This document shows positions 20,496 through 29,944 of a stretch of 64,000 nt of DNA, piece after piece. The DNA is from Prochlorococcus sp. AG-409-L18 (GTDB lineage: Bacteria; Cyanobacteriota; Cyanobacteriia; PCC-6307; Cyanobiaceae): NCBI GenBank assembly GCA_003215535.1, contig QCKG01000002.1, forward strand, positions 95,817 through 159,816, written 5' to 3'. Position numbers and translations under genes: made by a program. Position 1 is the stretch's first letter. The number at the start of each line of letters is the position of its first letter. The notes beneath the pieces are model-generated. The model saw nothing but the letters and a program-made list of their open reading frames with translations. It did no database searches and was not told where the DNA came from.

Positions 20496-23309
20496 TTAGG
20501 CAGCCTTTTGAATTGATTCTTTTTTTATTGCCTTTGATTGATTGTTTTGAGGTGTGGATTGTTTGGATTGTTCAAGTTTGGTAAGTATTTTTTTTGCTCT
20601 TAAAATGACATGATCTGGTATGCCAGCTAATCGTGCAGCTTCTATCCCATAACTTCTACTAGCTCCGCCGGGAGCTACTTTATGAAGAAACAAGAGCTCA
20701 TTGCCAGTTTCTTCAACTAGGACTTGAAAGTTAGCCACATTCTCTAATTTTTCTGATAGCGAATTCAATTCATGATAGTGCGTAGCAAATATTGTTCGGC
20801 TTCTTATTTGTAGGGCCAAAAATTCGCTGACTGCCCAGGCAATTGATAAACCATCAAATGTTGCTGTTCCTCGCCCAATCTCATCAAGCAGAACTAAGGA
20901 GCGATTAGTTGAATGATGAAGTATGAAAGCAGTTTCTGCCATTTCCACCATAAATGTTGATTGTCCTGCAGCTAGATCATCAACTGCTCCAACTCTAGTG
21001 AAGATTCTGTCTGTAATACTTAGATGTGCTTCTTCTGCTGGAACCCAGCTCCCTATTTGTGCCAGTAATTGCACTAATCCAATTTGACGAAGATAACAAC
21101 TTTTACCACTTGCATTCGGACCTGTAAGAATAATTAGATCAGTAACTTCACCTAATTCAATATTATTTGGTTGAAATTTTTCTTCAACTATTGTTTGCTC
21201 AACTACTGGATGTCTACAGCCTTTAATTGATAGTTTTCTTGAGCATTTTTTTGAATTATTTTCCATAATGCTTGGAGGACAATATGCATTTGTTGCTGCG
21301 ACCTCTGCCAGTCCTGATAGTGCATCGAGGCCTGCTACTGCTCTTGCAGATTCTCGAATTATCTCTGCTTTCTTGCCAACAACCTCTCGCAGATTGCAGA
21401 ACAGTTCATATTCACGTAGGGCTGCACGTGATCTCGCGTGAAATATTTTCGCTTCTCTTTCTTTGAGTAAAGGAGTTATAAATCTTTCTTCATTAGAGAG
21501 GGTTTGTCGTCTAATCCAATATTCTGGGACAGTATTTAACTTTGCTTTACTGACAGCTATGAAATAACCAAATGTTCTATGGTGTTGAATCTTAAGATTT
21601 TGATTGCCACTTGCTTTTCTTTCTATTAATTCTTGACTTCTTAGCCAATTATCTTGGTCATCAAGTTGATTTCGTAACCCATCTAATATTAGATCGACAC
21701 CATCATTGATTAGACCACCTTCACTAATGGTTAGGGGGGGACTATCTATTAATTGTTGGTGAATTTGATTTGCTAATTCAAGTAGATCTGGGTCAATGTC
21801 AACGAGTGCTTTGAACCAAGTAGGCATATTTGAGTTCAGTATTTTGAGTTTTGCGGCCAGATGGGGAAGGCGGTCTAATCCATCAGCAATAGCAACTAGC
21901 TCTCGTGCACCAGCTTGTCCTGCACCAGCTCTCCCAGCGAGCCTCTCAAGATCTCCCATGGCTCGAAGCAAGCGTCTAATTGATTGCCTGAGTGGCCTTA
22001 GCTCGACAAGGCTGCTAATAACTGATTGTCTTGCAAGTATTTCCTTTCTATCCATTAGGGGTTCTTCAACCCATCGGCGAAGACAGCGCCCTCCCATTGC
22101 GGTGAGCGTGCGATCTATTGCCCAGAGGAGTGAACCTTGAAATTGGTTGTCTCGTTGGGTTGTCGTTAGTTCAAGATTTCGCCTTGTCTGAAAATCGAGG
22201 ATTAAAGAATCTCCTGAAAAGGTGCTCCGTGGAAGATCAAGGACTATTTCGAGAGGGTTATTAACTACTTGGCTTGGGAAATTGCTTGGCCTTGTTTTAT
22301 GCAAATAGCTCAAGAGACCACCTGCTGCCCTAAGTGCCAAAGGTGAATCATGAAGCCCTAAAACATTGAGTGTTTTGAGTTTGTAGTGTTTTTTAAGAGC
22401 GGATTCTGCTTCAGGTTGGCTAAAAGCTGTGTTGGAAATTTTGGTGATATGAAATCTTTCTGGACACCAGTTTTGGGTTTCGATGGTTTCGGATCCTCCC
22501 CAAACAATTTCCGAGGCGTCAAGTTTTGAAAGTTCCTGAAATAGTAAGAAGTTGTCTTCCCTTTGCGTGACAAGAAACTCTCCTGTACTTATATCAGCAC
22601 AGGCCAATCCCCAACTACTGGGATGATTGCCTTGTGCTGATTCAACTATGACAGCTGCTAACCAGTTGTTCCTGCGGGCTTGCAACATGCCCTCTTCTAA
22701 AACTGTTCCAGGGGTAAGTACCCTTGTGATCTCTCTTTTTAATAGAGAACCTTTTTGCGGATTACTTTCTAATTGATCGCAAATGGCCACACTTAGGCCA
22801 TGTTTAATGATTTCTGAGCAATAACGTTCAGCAGCGTGATGTGGGATACCTGCCATTGGAACTCGACCTATTGCTTTACCTCCTTCCTTGCCTGTCAGTG
22901 TCAATTCCAGAAGTTGGGATAATCGAATTGCATCCTCAAAGAAGCATTCATAAAAATCTCCTAACCTATAAAGCAAAATTCTTTCTGGACTGGCTTGTTT
23001 GAGCTCTACATAGTGCCTAAGCATTGGAGTCAGTAGAGCTAGATCTATAAGGCTGTGATGAGACCAAGGTGGATTTGAGACTTCGTTTTGCTTAGAAGCT
23101 TCTTCAGTATTGGCAAAATGCTTCCTTTGATTCTTCTTTATGAGATTTGGATGCTTTCTTGGACGGTTTTTTGCATCAGCAACTAACTCTTGGTCTGACA
23201 GATCGGTGTTGGATTGTTGTGATTTCGTAGAAGGGGGGTTTTTTTGTTGAGAATCGTCTGGTGATTCACCAAACAAACTGCCCTGCAGGGGTTCAGAGTG
23301 AATAGACAT
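20496..23309 (-). CDS. mutS: DNA mismatch repair protein MutS
   Basis: A 937-residue MutS1. The mismatch-reading motif is intact: [11 protein letters not shown] near residue 118, with the Phe-x-Glu-type residues that stack on mispaired bases. The ATPase has Walker [14 protein letters not shown] near residue 713 and Walker [13 protein letters not shown] near 792, then the THYHEL histidine region. About 90 residues of hydrophilic low-complexity sequence (Q, N, K, S-rich) precede the mismatch domain, longer than in E. coli MutS. That leader contains an A7C6 homopolymer junction and the core a C7 tract (coding strand). It stands alone between convergent cobH and divergent psbZ. Confidence 0.96.
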   Translation of the reverse strand: MSIHSEPLQGSLFGESPDDSQQKNPPSTKSQQSNTDLSDQELVADAKNRPRKHPNLIKKNQRKHFANTEEASKQNEVSNPPWSHHSLIDLALLTPMLRHYVELKQASPERILLYRLGDFYECFFEDAIRLSQLLELTLTGKEGGKAIGRVPMAGIPHHAAERYCSEIIKHGLSVAICDQLESNPQKGSLLKREITRVLTPGTVLEEGMLQARRNNWLAAVIVESAQGNHPSSWGLACADISTGEFLVTQREDNFLLFQELSKLDASEIVWGGSETIETQNWCPERFHITKISNTAFSQPEAESALKKHYKLKTLNVLGLHDSPLALRAAGGLLSYLHKTRPSNFPSQVVNNPLEIVLDLPRSTFSGDSLILDFQTRRNLELTTTQRDNQFQGSLLWAIDRTLTAMGGRCLRRWVEEPLMDRKEILARQSVISSLVELRPLRQSIRRLLRAMGDLERLAGRAGAGQAGARELVAIADGLDRLPHLAAKLKILNSNMPTWFKALVDIDPDLLELANQIHQQLIDSPPLTISEGGLINDGVDLILDGLRNQLDDQDNWLRSQELIERKASGNQNLKIQHHRTFGYFIAVSKAKLNTVPEYWIRRQTLSNEERFITPLLKEREAKIFHARSRAALREYELFCNLREVVGKKAEIIRESARAVAGLDALSGLAEVAATNAYCPPSIMENNSKKCSRKLSIKGCRHPVVEQTIVEEKFQPNNIELGEVTDLIILTGPNASGKSCYLRQIGLVQLLAQIGSWVPAEEAHLSITDRIFTRVGAVDDLAAGQSTFMVEMAETAFILHHSTNRSLVLLDEIGRGTATFDGLSIAWAVSEFLALQIRSRTIFATHYHELNSLSEKLENVANFQVLVEETGNELLFLHKVAPGGASRSYGIEAARLAGIPDHVILRAKKILTKLEQSKQSTPQNNQSKAIKKESIQKAA

Positions 23310-23465
23310 AGCTCCTCTCCCTCCTGATAACTCGCATCGTAAAGGCCTTTTACTTCAATGCATGTGAAGCCTCGCGACACTCAAGGGCCAGTTTTATAAA
23401 TCAGCCTGTACCTCATGGGACAATGATTAGATGCTGAGAGCATTGGCTCCTTCGCCCCATTCCCC

Positions 23466-23708
23466 ATGCAGTTCATTTCAGGCATCGCCGCGAACGCCCT
23501 TCTGTTTGCTTCATTGATTTTGGTAGTTGGGGTCCCAGTTCTCTATATGACCCAAACAGACCCATCAAATAGACGGAATAGTGAAATAAAGAAAATTGAG
23601 ATCATTGGTGGTGTTTGGTTCCATTTGGTACTCATCAACGGGTTCATTGCTGAATTTGTTGCACATCAGATAGATGGAGTTACTGGCTATATGGGCCCAT
23701 TGGGTTAA
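23466..23708 (+). CDS. psbZ: Photosystem II PsbZ-like protein, long form
   Basis: An 80-residue two-helix membrane protein. Helix 1 (about residues 5-29) ends in LILVVGVPVLY, the strongest PsbZ (Ycf9) signature. Helix 2 (about 48-69) has GGVWFHLVLINGF, like the family segment that begins G(L/V)W..LV. PsbZ sits at the edge of the photosystem II core and stabilises antenna contacts. The typical protein is about 62 residues; this one has a longer hydrophilic loop (DPSNRRNSEIKK) and a 12-15 residue C-terminal tail. It precedes ribH by 78 bases. I hold the family with good but not full confidence because of the length. Confidence 0.72.
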   Translation: MQFISGIAANALLFASLILVVGVPVLYMTQTDPSNRRNSEIKKIEIIGGVWFHLVLINGFIAEFVAHQIDGVTGYMGPLG

Positions 23709-23786
23709 ATCAGTTTTCTGGTCTAACTGCTCTAAATATCCTTTTAGCTTCTACGGTAGTAGGAGTAACTAGCTTGTCGTATAAAA

Positions 23787-24272
23787 ATGGCGACTTTTGA
23801 AGGACGCTTTACTGACGCAACAGGCCTGCAAATAGGAGTTGTTGTTGCAAGATTCAATGATTTAGTTACTGGCAAGCTTTTAAGCGGATGCTTGGATTGT
23901 CTAGCCCGCCACGGTGTAGACACCTCAGAAAATAGTGCTCAACTTGACGTTGCTTGGGTACCAGGGTCTTTTGAATTACCTATTGCCTCCCTGGCAATGG
24001 CTAGGAGCGGACGTTATCAAGTTCTGATCACACTGGGTGCAGTTATTCGGGGTGATACCCCTCATTTTGATGTTGTGGTGGCGGAAGCAAGCAAGGGTAT
24101 CTCTTCAGTCTCTAGAGATACAGGCATTCCAATTATTTTTGGTGTATTGACCACTGATAATTTGCAGCAAGCTTTAGAGAGAGCAGGTATTAAGAGCAAT
24201 CTCGGTTGGAGTTATGCTTTGCAAGCGCTTGAGATGGGATCTTTGATGCAAGCACTCCCTGAAAACAAATAA
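23787..24272 (+). CDS. ribH: 6,7-dimethyl-8-ribityllumazine synthase
   Basis: A 161-residue enzyme that makes the penultimate intermediate of riboflavin by condensing the ribityl-aminopyrimidine with the butanone phosphate. The signature ARFND is near residue 20, PGSFELP near 55, [12 protein letters not shown] near 83 with the catalytic histidine in PHFD, and FGVLTTDN near 113. Length fits the family that assembles into pentamers or 60-mers. No FMN riboswitch is visible upstream. tRNA-Gly follows 82 bases downstream on the same strand. Confidence 0.96.
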   Translation: MATFEGRFTDATGLQIGVVVARFNDLVTGKLLSGCLDCLARHGVDTSENSAQLDVAWVPGSFELPIASLAMARSGRYQVLITLGAVIRGDTPHFDVVVAEASKGISSVSRDTGIPIIFGVLTTDNLQQALERAGIKSNLGWSYALQALEMGSLMQALPENK

Positions 24273-24354
24273 CAGTTAAAGGTCCCATTGACCAGGTTGC
24301 CTTGTTTAAGGCATGCTGCTCTGGTGCTTTCAGAACATGATCTGAAAAGAACAT

Positions 24355-24426
24355 GCGGATGTAGCTCAGTGGTAGAGCATCTCCTTGCCAAGGAGAGGGT
24401 CGAGAGTTCGAATCTCTTCATCCGCT
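24355..24426 (+). tRNA. tRNA-Gly (anticodon GCC)
   Basis: A 72-base cloverleaf. The acceptor stem pairs GCGGATG with CATCCGC, followed by discriminator T. The D arm is GCTCAGTGGTAGAGC. The anticodon stem CTCC/GGAG flanks the loop TTGCCAA, giving anticodon GCC for glycine GGC/GGU codons. The T arm holds TTCGAAT between GAGAG and CTCTT. CCA is not encoded, as usual in cyanobacteria. It sits at the border between the housekeeping block and the surface-glycan region. Confidence 0.96.
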
Positions 24427-24439
24427 TTTACTTAAAAAG

Positions 24440-24904
24440 TCAATTTGATAATTGCTTTTTTAAAAGCAATTTTTGGCTGTTTGCATTTTCGAAGCCAAGT
24501 TGTTGATAAAACTCAGCGCTTTGGGAGGTCATTAGATATACACGCTCTACATTCCGTATTGCTGGTGCATTGAGGAGTGCTTCTATGACTTTTCGCCCTA
24601 GACCTCGCCCCTGAAGATCTCCAGCAACAACAACGTCCCACAGGACCGCTCGAAAAACTTTATCGCTGGTTGCTCGTCCAAAGCCGACCATTCTTTTGCC
24701 TCGCCAGAGACTTACCACTACAGTGCTTTGAGATAAAAGGATTCTTAGTTGTGCATTAGTGCGACCATCTGCCCAGAAGGCATGCTTATCTAGTAAAAGT
24801 TTTAACTTAAGCATTCCTCTTATTGGCATTAAGCCTGGACCTAATCCAAGAAAACGAAGGCCAGGTGCTCCTGGTGCATGTTTTATCAAATTAATGCCTG
24901 CCAT
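24440..24904 (-). CDS. GNAT-family N-acetyltransferase (Ycf52/NSI-like)
   Basis: A 154-residue acetyltransferase. The acetyl-CoA-binding segment DLQGRGLGRKVIEALL near residue 96 has the R/QxxGxG/A pattern, and FYQQLGFE near residue 135 is the usual last strand of the fold. The central region (VVVSLWRGKRMVGFGRATSD, then AVLWDVVV) resembles the cyanobacterial and plastid Ycf52/NSI group, some plant members of which acetylate photosynthetic or nuclear proteins. The substrate here is unknown. It converges on tRNA-Gly and diverges from rfbA with 43 bases between starts. Confidence 0.85.
   Translation of the reverse strand: MAGINLIKHAPGAPGLRFLGLGPGLMPIRGMLKLKLLLDKHAFWADGRTNAQLRILLSQSTVVVSLWRGKRMVGFGRATSDKVFRAVLWDVVVAGDLQGRGLGRKVIEALLNAPAIRNVERVYLMTSQSAEFYQQLGFENANSQKLLLKKQLSN
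24451..24474. terminator. Candidate bidirectional terminator after tRNA-Gly
   Basis: An AT-rich hairpin with stem ATTGCTTT / AAAGCAAT, a four-base loop and TTTT after it, 25 bases beyond the tRNA. The stem has only two G-C pairs but is perfectly matched. It lies inside the last codons of the convergent GNAT gene, so the same bases would encode its Lys/Leu-rich C-terminus. Reverse-strand transcription would also see a T-rich flank, though less regular. Confidence 0.5.
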
Positions 24905-24947
24905 TTATTCAATCTCCATGGCAGCATTCTCCAAGTTTTAGATAATC

Positions 24948-25847
24948 ATGACTCACAAGGGCATTATCCTCGCAGGCGGTAATGGGACAAGGCTGCATCC
25001 CATAACTCAGGCTGTTAGTAAGCAGTTGTTGCCGGTTTATGACAAGCCTATGGTTTTTTATCCCTTGAGCACTTTGATGCTGGCAGGGATTCGGGAAATT
25101 CTCGTTATCACCACACCTTGGGATGAGCAATCTTTTGAGCGATTACTGGGAGATGGTAGTCAATTCGGTCTGAAAATTCATTATGCAGTGCAGCCTAGTC
25201 CTGATGGTTTGGCGCAAGCCTTTTTGATAGGGGAAGAGTTTCTTTCGGGTTCTCCAGCCGCTTTAATACTTGGGGATAATTTGTTTCATGGCCATGATTT
25301 AGTCCCTCAGTTATTAAAAAGCAATACTGAGATTCATTCCGCTACTGTTTTTGCCTATCCCGTTAGTGATCCTGAAAGATATGGAGTAGTTGAATATTCA
25401 GCGACTGGAAGAGTATTGAGTCTTGAAGAAAAGCCAGCTAAGCCAAGAAGTAGATACGCTATTACAGGCCTTTATTTCTATGACGAATCAGTTGTTGAGA
25501 GAGCACGCATGGTTCAACCCTCATCCCGAGGGGAACTGGAGATTACCGATTTAAATCGCCAATATTTGGAAGAAGGAAAACTTAGAGTGGAGTTAATGGG
25601 GCGAGGTATGGCATGGCTGGACACAGGAACATGTGATTCCTTGCATGAAGCATCTGCTTATATTCGAACCTTGGAGCGTCGTCAGGGTCTTAAAGTTGGC
25701 TGCCCTGAAGAAGTGGCCTGGCGGCAGGGTTGGATAGATAATGAACAGCTTGCGAAGCTTGCAGAGCCATTGCGAAAGAGTGGTTATGGCGGTTACTTGT
25801 TGGAGCTTTTAGATCATCCTGAAGGAGATATTTCACATGCAAGCTGA
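24948..25847 (+). CDS. rfbA: Glucose-1-phosphate thymidylyltransferase
   Basis: A 299-residue enzyme that couples glucose-1-phosphate to dTTP, giving dTDP-glucose, the first step to dTDP-L-rhamnose. The nucleotide-binding start [13 protein letters not shown] is near residue 8, followed by [17 protein letters not shown] and [10 protein letters not shown] near 110. EKPAKPRS and GMAWLDTGT are the sugar-phosphate and metal regions. Full length. It heads the rfbA-C-D-B operon; its last 11 bases overlap the rfbC start. Confidence 0.96.
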   Translation: MTHKGIILAGGNGTRLHPITQAVSKQLLPVYDKPMVFYPLSTLMLAGIREILVITTPWDEQSFERLLGDGSQFGLKIHYAVQPSPDGLAQAFLIGEEFLSGSPAALILGDNLFHGHDLVPQLLKSNTEIHSATVFAYPVSDPERYGVVEYSATGRVLSLEEKPAKPRSRYAITGLYFYDESVVERARMVQPSSRGELEITDLNRQYLEEGKLRVELMGRGMAWLDTGTCDSLHEASAYIRTLERRQGLKVGCPEEVAWRQGWIDNEQLAKLAEPLRKSGYGGYLLELLDHPEGDISHAS

Positions 25848-26427
25848 ATCTCTCACTGCGTCTAATGGTTTGCCTTTACAAGGCCCATTGTTGTTTACCC
25901 CAAAGATTTTTGAGGATGAAAGGGGATTTTTCTATGAGAGTTGGAATTATAATCACTTTAAAGAGTTGTTAGTTATTGCTGGACAGGATCAAGGCGAGTT
26001 TGTGCAGGACAATCATTCCCGCTCCCATAAGGGCGTTTTGCGCGGACTTCATTATCAATTACCTCCTCATGCGCAAGGGAAATTAGTACGTTGTGTTGCA
26101 GGCCAGATTTTTGATGTTGTTGTGGATTTGAGAGCTAGTTCTCCCACTCAGTATCAATGGGTTGGAGTGCATTTGAGTTCTAATAATCACAAACAAATAT
26201 GGGTTCCAGAGGGATTTGCTCACGGGTTCCTAACGATTTCAGGGCAAGCGGATGTGCTCTATAAGACCACTGATTATTGGAATAAAGACTGTGAACGTAG
26301 TATTCGTTGGAATGATCCTCGTATAAATATCGAATGGGATGGTTTTGGAGTTTTGCCAAAATTGTCTCAAAAAGATTCTTTAGCTCCTTTTTTAGATGAT
26401 TTAAATCCTCAGGAGTTGTTTGCATGA
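25837..26427 (+). CDS. rfbC: dTDP-4-dehydrorhamnose 3,5-epimerase
   Basis: A 196-residue cupin that epimerises C-3 and C-5 of dTDP-4-keto-6-deoxyglucose. Family marks are [11 protein letters not shown] near residue 28, VLRGLHYQ near 66 with the catalytic histidine, [11 protein letters not shown] near 127 and the LYKTTDYW tyrosine region near 145. It overlaps rfbA by 11 bases and rfbD by 4 bases (ATGA), so the operon is translationally coupled. Confidence 0.96.
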   Translation: MQAESLTASNGLPLQGPLLFTPKIFEDERGFFYESWNYNHFKELLVIAGQDQGEFVQDNHSRSHKGVLRGLHYQLPPHAQGKLVRCVAGQIFDVVVDLRASSPTQYQWVGVHLSSNNHKQIWVPEGFAHGFLTISGQADVLYKTTDYWNKDCERSIRWNDPRINIEWDGFGVLPKLSQKDSLAPFLDDLNPQELFA

Positions 26428-27314
26428 AGGTTTTGCTGACAGGAGGCTTGGGTCAATTAGGGGTGGCTTTGAAAAAAAGTTTTCCCTCCAATATTGATTT
26501 GATTTCTTTTGGACGTCGTGAGCTTGACTTGGCAAATTCTGTGGCTTGTAGAAATGCTGTTTTAGAAATCCGTCCTGATTGGGTTCTTAATGCGGGAGCT
26601 TATACAGCGGTAGATAAGGCTGAGAATGAGCCTGATGCAGCTCTTGCTGTTAATGCTCATGCGCCAGTTGCGTTTGCCTCTGCTTTGGCAGAGGTGGGCG
26701 GTCGACTCCTACAAGTCAGTACAGACTTTGTGTTTGATGGTTGTGCTGGTAAGCCTTATTTAGTTGAGCATCCTGTGAATCCTTTATGTGTTTATGGAGC
26801 CACCAAGGCTGCTGGTGAAAATGCTGCGTTGCAATTATCTGGAGCTCGAATACTTAGAAGTAGTTGGGTATATGGACCTATAGGGAAGAATTTTTGCCTA
26901 ACTATGCTTCGTCTCCATGCGGCAAGAGCCGCATCTGGAGAATCTTTGCAGGTAGTTTCTGATCAGGTAAGTTGCCCCACTTCTACTAAAACCTTAGCTT
27001 TGGCTTGTTGGCGTACGATTTTATTAGACAAAAATGTTGAAAATGCTTCTCGCCTTCATTGGAGCGATGCGGGAGTTGCAAGTTGGTATGACTTTGCTGT
27101 TGCGATAGGTGAGATTGCTGTTGAAATGGGGCTTCTACAAAAATCTGCTTTGGTTGAACCAATCAGATCAGCTGAATATCCAACACTTGCTAGACGACCT
27201 TCTTATTCTTTATTGGATTGCAGTAAGACTATAGAAATTCTTGGCTTGAAGCCTAAGCATTGGCGTAGAGAATTGACTTTGGTTCTGCAAGAGTTGCACC
27301 AAGAGCAATCTTGA
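26424..27314 (+). CDS. rfbD: dTDP-4-dehydrorhamnose reductase
   Basis: A 296-residue short-chain dehydrogenase that makes dTDP-L-rhamnose with NAD(P)H. The cofactor motif LLTGGLGQLG is at residues 4-13. NAGAYTAVDKAE is near 55, STDFVFDG near 100 and the catalytic YGATKAAGE near 128 (Tyr-x-x-x-Lys). Length is normal. It starts inside the rfbC stop; rfbB follows after 40 bases. Confidence 0.95.
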   Translation: MKVLLTGGLGQLGVALKKSFPSNIDLISFGRRELDLANSVACRNAVLEIRPDWVLNAGAYTAVDKAENEPDAALAVNAHAPVAFASALAEVGGRLLQVSTDFVFDGCAGKPYLVEHPVNPLCVYGATKAAGENAALQLSGARILRSSWVYGPIGKNFCLTMLRLHAARAASGESLQVVSDQVSCPTSTKTLALACWRTILLDKNVENASRLHWSDAGVASWYDFAVAIGEIAVEMGLLQKSALVEPIRSAEYPTLARRPSYSLLDCSKTIEILGLKPKHWRRELTLVLQELHQEQS

Positions 27315-27354
27315 GTGCTTGCGATCATTTTCTTCCCATTTTCCCCATTAACTA

Positions 27355-28461
27355 TTGAACCAATTAAACGATCTTCCATCTTTGTTAGGTGAATCTCATA
27401 GGATTCTTGTTACTGGTGGCGCAGGCTTTATTGGAGGTGCATTAATTCGCCGCTTACTCAATTGCAGCGAAGTGGTTATTTATAACTTGGATAAAATTGG
27501 TTATGCAAGTGATTTATCGAGTATTCAAGGAGTTTTGGATAAGCTTGGCTCTAAGGGGATAGATAGACATCATTTGCTAAAGGTTGATCTTGCTGATGCT
27601 GAGTCAACTTGCCGAGCCGTTTCCAAGGCAGATCCTGATCTTATTTTTCACTTGGCGGCTGAGAGTCATGTTGATCGTTCAATTGATTCACCAAGTGCAT
27701 TTATCTATAGCAATGTAATTGGAACTTTTAACTTACTGCAAGCAGCAAGATCTCATTGGGATAAATTGCCTGAGAATAGAAAAAGGCTTTTCCGTTTTCA
27801 TCACATCAGTACTGATGAGGTATTTGGTTCTTTAAATGATAGTGGTCGTTTCTCTGAGTTAACACCTTACTCTCCACGAAGCCCTTATTCGGCTAGCAAG
27901 GCAGCTAGTGATCATTTGGTAAATGCCTGGTTTCATACATATGGATTGCCTGTCATACTGACTAACTGTTCAAATAATTATGGTCCATGGCAGTTTCCTG
28001 AGAAGTTAATACCAGTTGTTATCCTTAAAGCAATATCTGGAGAGGCTATTCCACTTTATGGGGATGGAAGTAATGTGCGAGATTGGTTATATGTTGAAGA
28101 CCATATTGATGCTTTATTATTGGCAATCCTCAAAGGAGCCCCTGGCAGAAAATATTGTATTGGAGGAAATAGTGAGCGTACCAATTTACAAATTGTTGAG
28201 AGATTATGTTTATTATTAGATCGGCTTCGCCCTGCTTCTTGTTCTTATACAAGTTTAATCAAACCAGTTATTGATCGCCCAGGACATGATTATAGATATG
28301 CTATTGATGCAGGGCTTATCACCACTGAATTAGGCTGGACACCAGCTCATGATTTTGAGAATGGCTTAAAAGTAACTGTTGCTTGGTATCTGGAAAACTT
28401 GGATTGGTGTGAGGGAGTTCGTCTTAATTCAGGTTATAAAGGAGAAAGGCTAGGGTCTTAA
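27355..28461 (+). CDS. rfbB: dTDP-glucose 4,6-dehydratase
   Basis: A 368-residue extended short-chain dehydrogenase that makes dTDP-4-keto-6-deoxyglucose, the second step to rhamnose. VTGGAGFIGG is near residue 20. The active-site stretch HISTDEVFGSL near 150 holds Thr-Asp-Glu, and YSASKAASDHLV near 180 the Tyr-x-x-x-Lys. NCSNNYGPWQFPEKLIP and GDGSNVRDWLYVEDH are the substrate-binding regions. The start is a TTG at 27355. It closes the rhamnose operon, whose gene order here is A-C-D-B. Confidence 0.95.
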   Translation: MNQLNDLPSLLGESHRILVTGGAGFIGGALIRRLLNCSEVVIYNLDKIGYASDLSSIQGVLDKLGSKGIDRHHLLKVDLADAESTCRAVSKADPDLIFHLAAESHVDRSIDSPSAFIYSNVIGTFNLLQAARSHWDKLPENRKRLFRFHHISTDEVFGSLNDSGRFSELTPYSPRSPYSASKAASDHLVNAWFHTYGLPVILTNCSNNYGPWQFPEKLIPVVILKAISGEAIPLYGDGSNVRDWLYVEDHIDALLLAILKGAPGRKYCIGGNSERTNLQIVERLCLLLDRLRPASCSYTSLIKPVIDRPGHDYRYAIDAGLITTELGWTPAHDFENGLKVTVAWYLENLDWCEGVRLNSGYKGERLGS

Positions 28462-28670
28462 TAATTAGAAACTTGTCTTTTTAAATAAATCTAGGTATAT
28501 TATTGATTAATAAAAATCATTGCGTGAAGAGAAAATCTATACTTAATTGAACCTAGTGAAAAATAACCTGAGCACTATCTAACTTGGTAGCAATTTTCAA
28601 TTTTCAATAAATATCCTGATTTTTTTAGGCAATTAGTTCCAAAGGGTATAACGTTCTTGCCTTTCATAGT
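28462..28670. other. AT-rich intergenic region before a GT4 gene
   Basis: About 209 bases of clearly more AT-rich DNA than the flanking genes. It should contain the end of the rhamnose operon and the promoter of the next glycosyltransferase. The direct repeat CAATTTTCAATTTTCAATAA near 28592-28611 is visible, but no strong hairpin terminator or clear -35/-10 pair. No open frame of useful length. Confidence 0.5.
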
Positions 28671-29861
28671 GTGGGAAAGATTCTTATCAATCCAGTCTTG
28701 TCAGGAGAAACACTCTTGATATACGTCGATCACACATCGCGGTTTGAAAGAAACACTGGTATTCAGCGATGTGTGCGATCTCTTGCTCGGGCTTGGCAAG
28801 AGTTGGGGGTACGCCTACAACCAGTGATTTGGAATCGCAATTTGAATTCTTTAGAGCCTGCTTCGCTGGCTCAGCGTCGTCATCTGGCTAGGTGGAATGG
28901 ACCACATCTTGAGCAGTGGGCTGATAGCTCTTGCGCTACTTCTAAGGTTTTACTAAATGCAAAGTGGTTAATTGTGATTGAGCTTGTAAGTGGACCTCAT
29001 AATCCAACGACAGAAGAGCTCTTAGAAATGGCATCTAGTAAAAATCTTTCTCTTGCTTGGTTATTCCATGATGCGATTCCGTTAATGCACTCAAATCTTT
29101 ATGGCTCATTTTCTCAATCAGCAAGTCTTTCGCATGCGCAGTACATGAAAGGTCTTGCATCATTTGATTTGGTTTTAGCTAACTCTCGGACAACGGCCAT
29201 TCATCTTCAGAACTTTTGGATTAAAGAGAAGTTAGTTCCAAAAGCACGTCTTTTAGCATTACCTCTAGCAGAAGAATTCTCTGGCACTTCACGATTACCT
29301 CCTCCGAAGGGAGATGGAGGAATTGTCTTGTGCGTTAGTTCCTTGGAACCTCGGAAGAACCATGTGGCCTTGCTTAAGGCCTTTGCCGACCTTTGTGCTC
29401 AAGGCTGTTGGCCATCTGGTCTTGCTTTGGTACTTGTTGGATGGCCTAATGATTCAAGAGTCGTGTCTTTGGTTAAAAGAGCCATAAGCCTTGGTTTGCC
29501 TTTACTTTGGGAGCAAAAGGCTGATGACAAGACTCTTCTGGATTTATATAGGCAAGCCTGTTTTTGTGTCTTCCCTTCTTTAGAAGAGGGTTTTGGTTTA
29601 CCTGTAGCTGAGAGTCTCTGGCATCATAGAGTTTGTATTTGTAGTAATAAAGGTGCATTGGCAGAATTAGCAGCATCCGGGGGATGCCTAACAGTGGACA
29701 CCGCAAATTGGAAAGACTTGAGGGATGGGTTGAGAACTTTAATAAGTAGCTACCCTCTTCGAAAGGAATTGCAATTAGCAATTCAACAGCGCCCTATAAA
29801 ACTTTGGAAGGATGTAGCAAAAAGCTGGCTAAAATTAATTAAAACAGGCGAATATATTTAA
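28671..29861 (+). CDS. Family 4 glycosyltransferase
   Basis: A 396-residue GT-B glycosyltransferase. The early segment LLIYVDHTSRFERNTGIQR near residue 16 is found at the N-terminus of the mannosyltransferase-like group in O-antigen clusters. The donor-binding half has VSSLEPRKNHVALLKAF near 222 and FPSLEEGFGLPVAESL near 302, the retaining GT4 E(x)7E motif. The start is a GTG at 28671; the in-frame region beginning IYVDHTS at 28717 might be nearer the true start. It lies alone, downstream of the rhamnose operon, and would add a sugar, possibly rhamnose or mannose, to a surface glycan. Confidence 0.85.
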   Translation: MGKILINPVLSGETLLIYVDHTSRFERNTGIQRCVRSLARAWQELGVRLQPVIWNRNLNSLEPASLAQRRHLARWNGPHLEQWADSSCATSKVLLNAKWLIVIELVSGPHNPTTEELLEMASSKNLSLAWLFHDAIPLMHSNLYGSFSQSASLSHAQYMKGLASFDLVLANSRTTAIHLQNFWIKEKLVPKARLLALPLAEEFSGTSRLPPPKGDGGIVLCVSSLEPRKNHVALLKAFADLCAQGCWPSGLALVLVGWPNDSRVVSLVKRAISLGLPLLWEQKADDKTLLDLYRQACFCVFPSLEEGFGLPVAESLWHHRVCICSNKGALAELAASGGCLTVDTANWKDLRDGLRTLISSYPLRKELQLAIQQRPIKLWKDVAKSWLKLIKTGEYI

Positions 29862-29944
29862 AATTAAATTTTCTCCTAATTAAAGGTAATGATCTTTTTC
29901 TGGATAATATTTGGTGAGATTAGATGTATTTTGGGGTCACGAAT

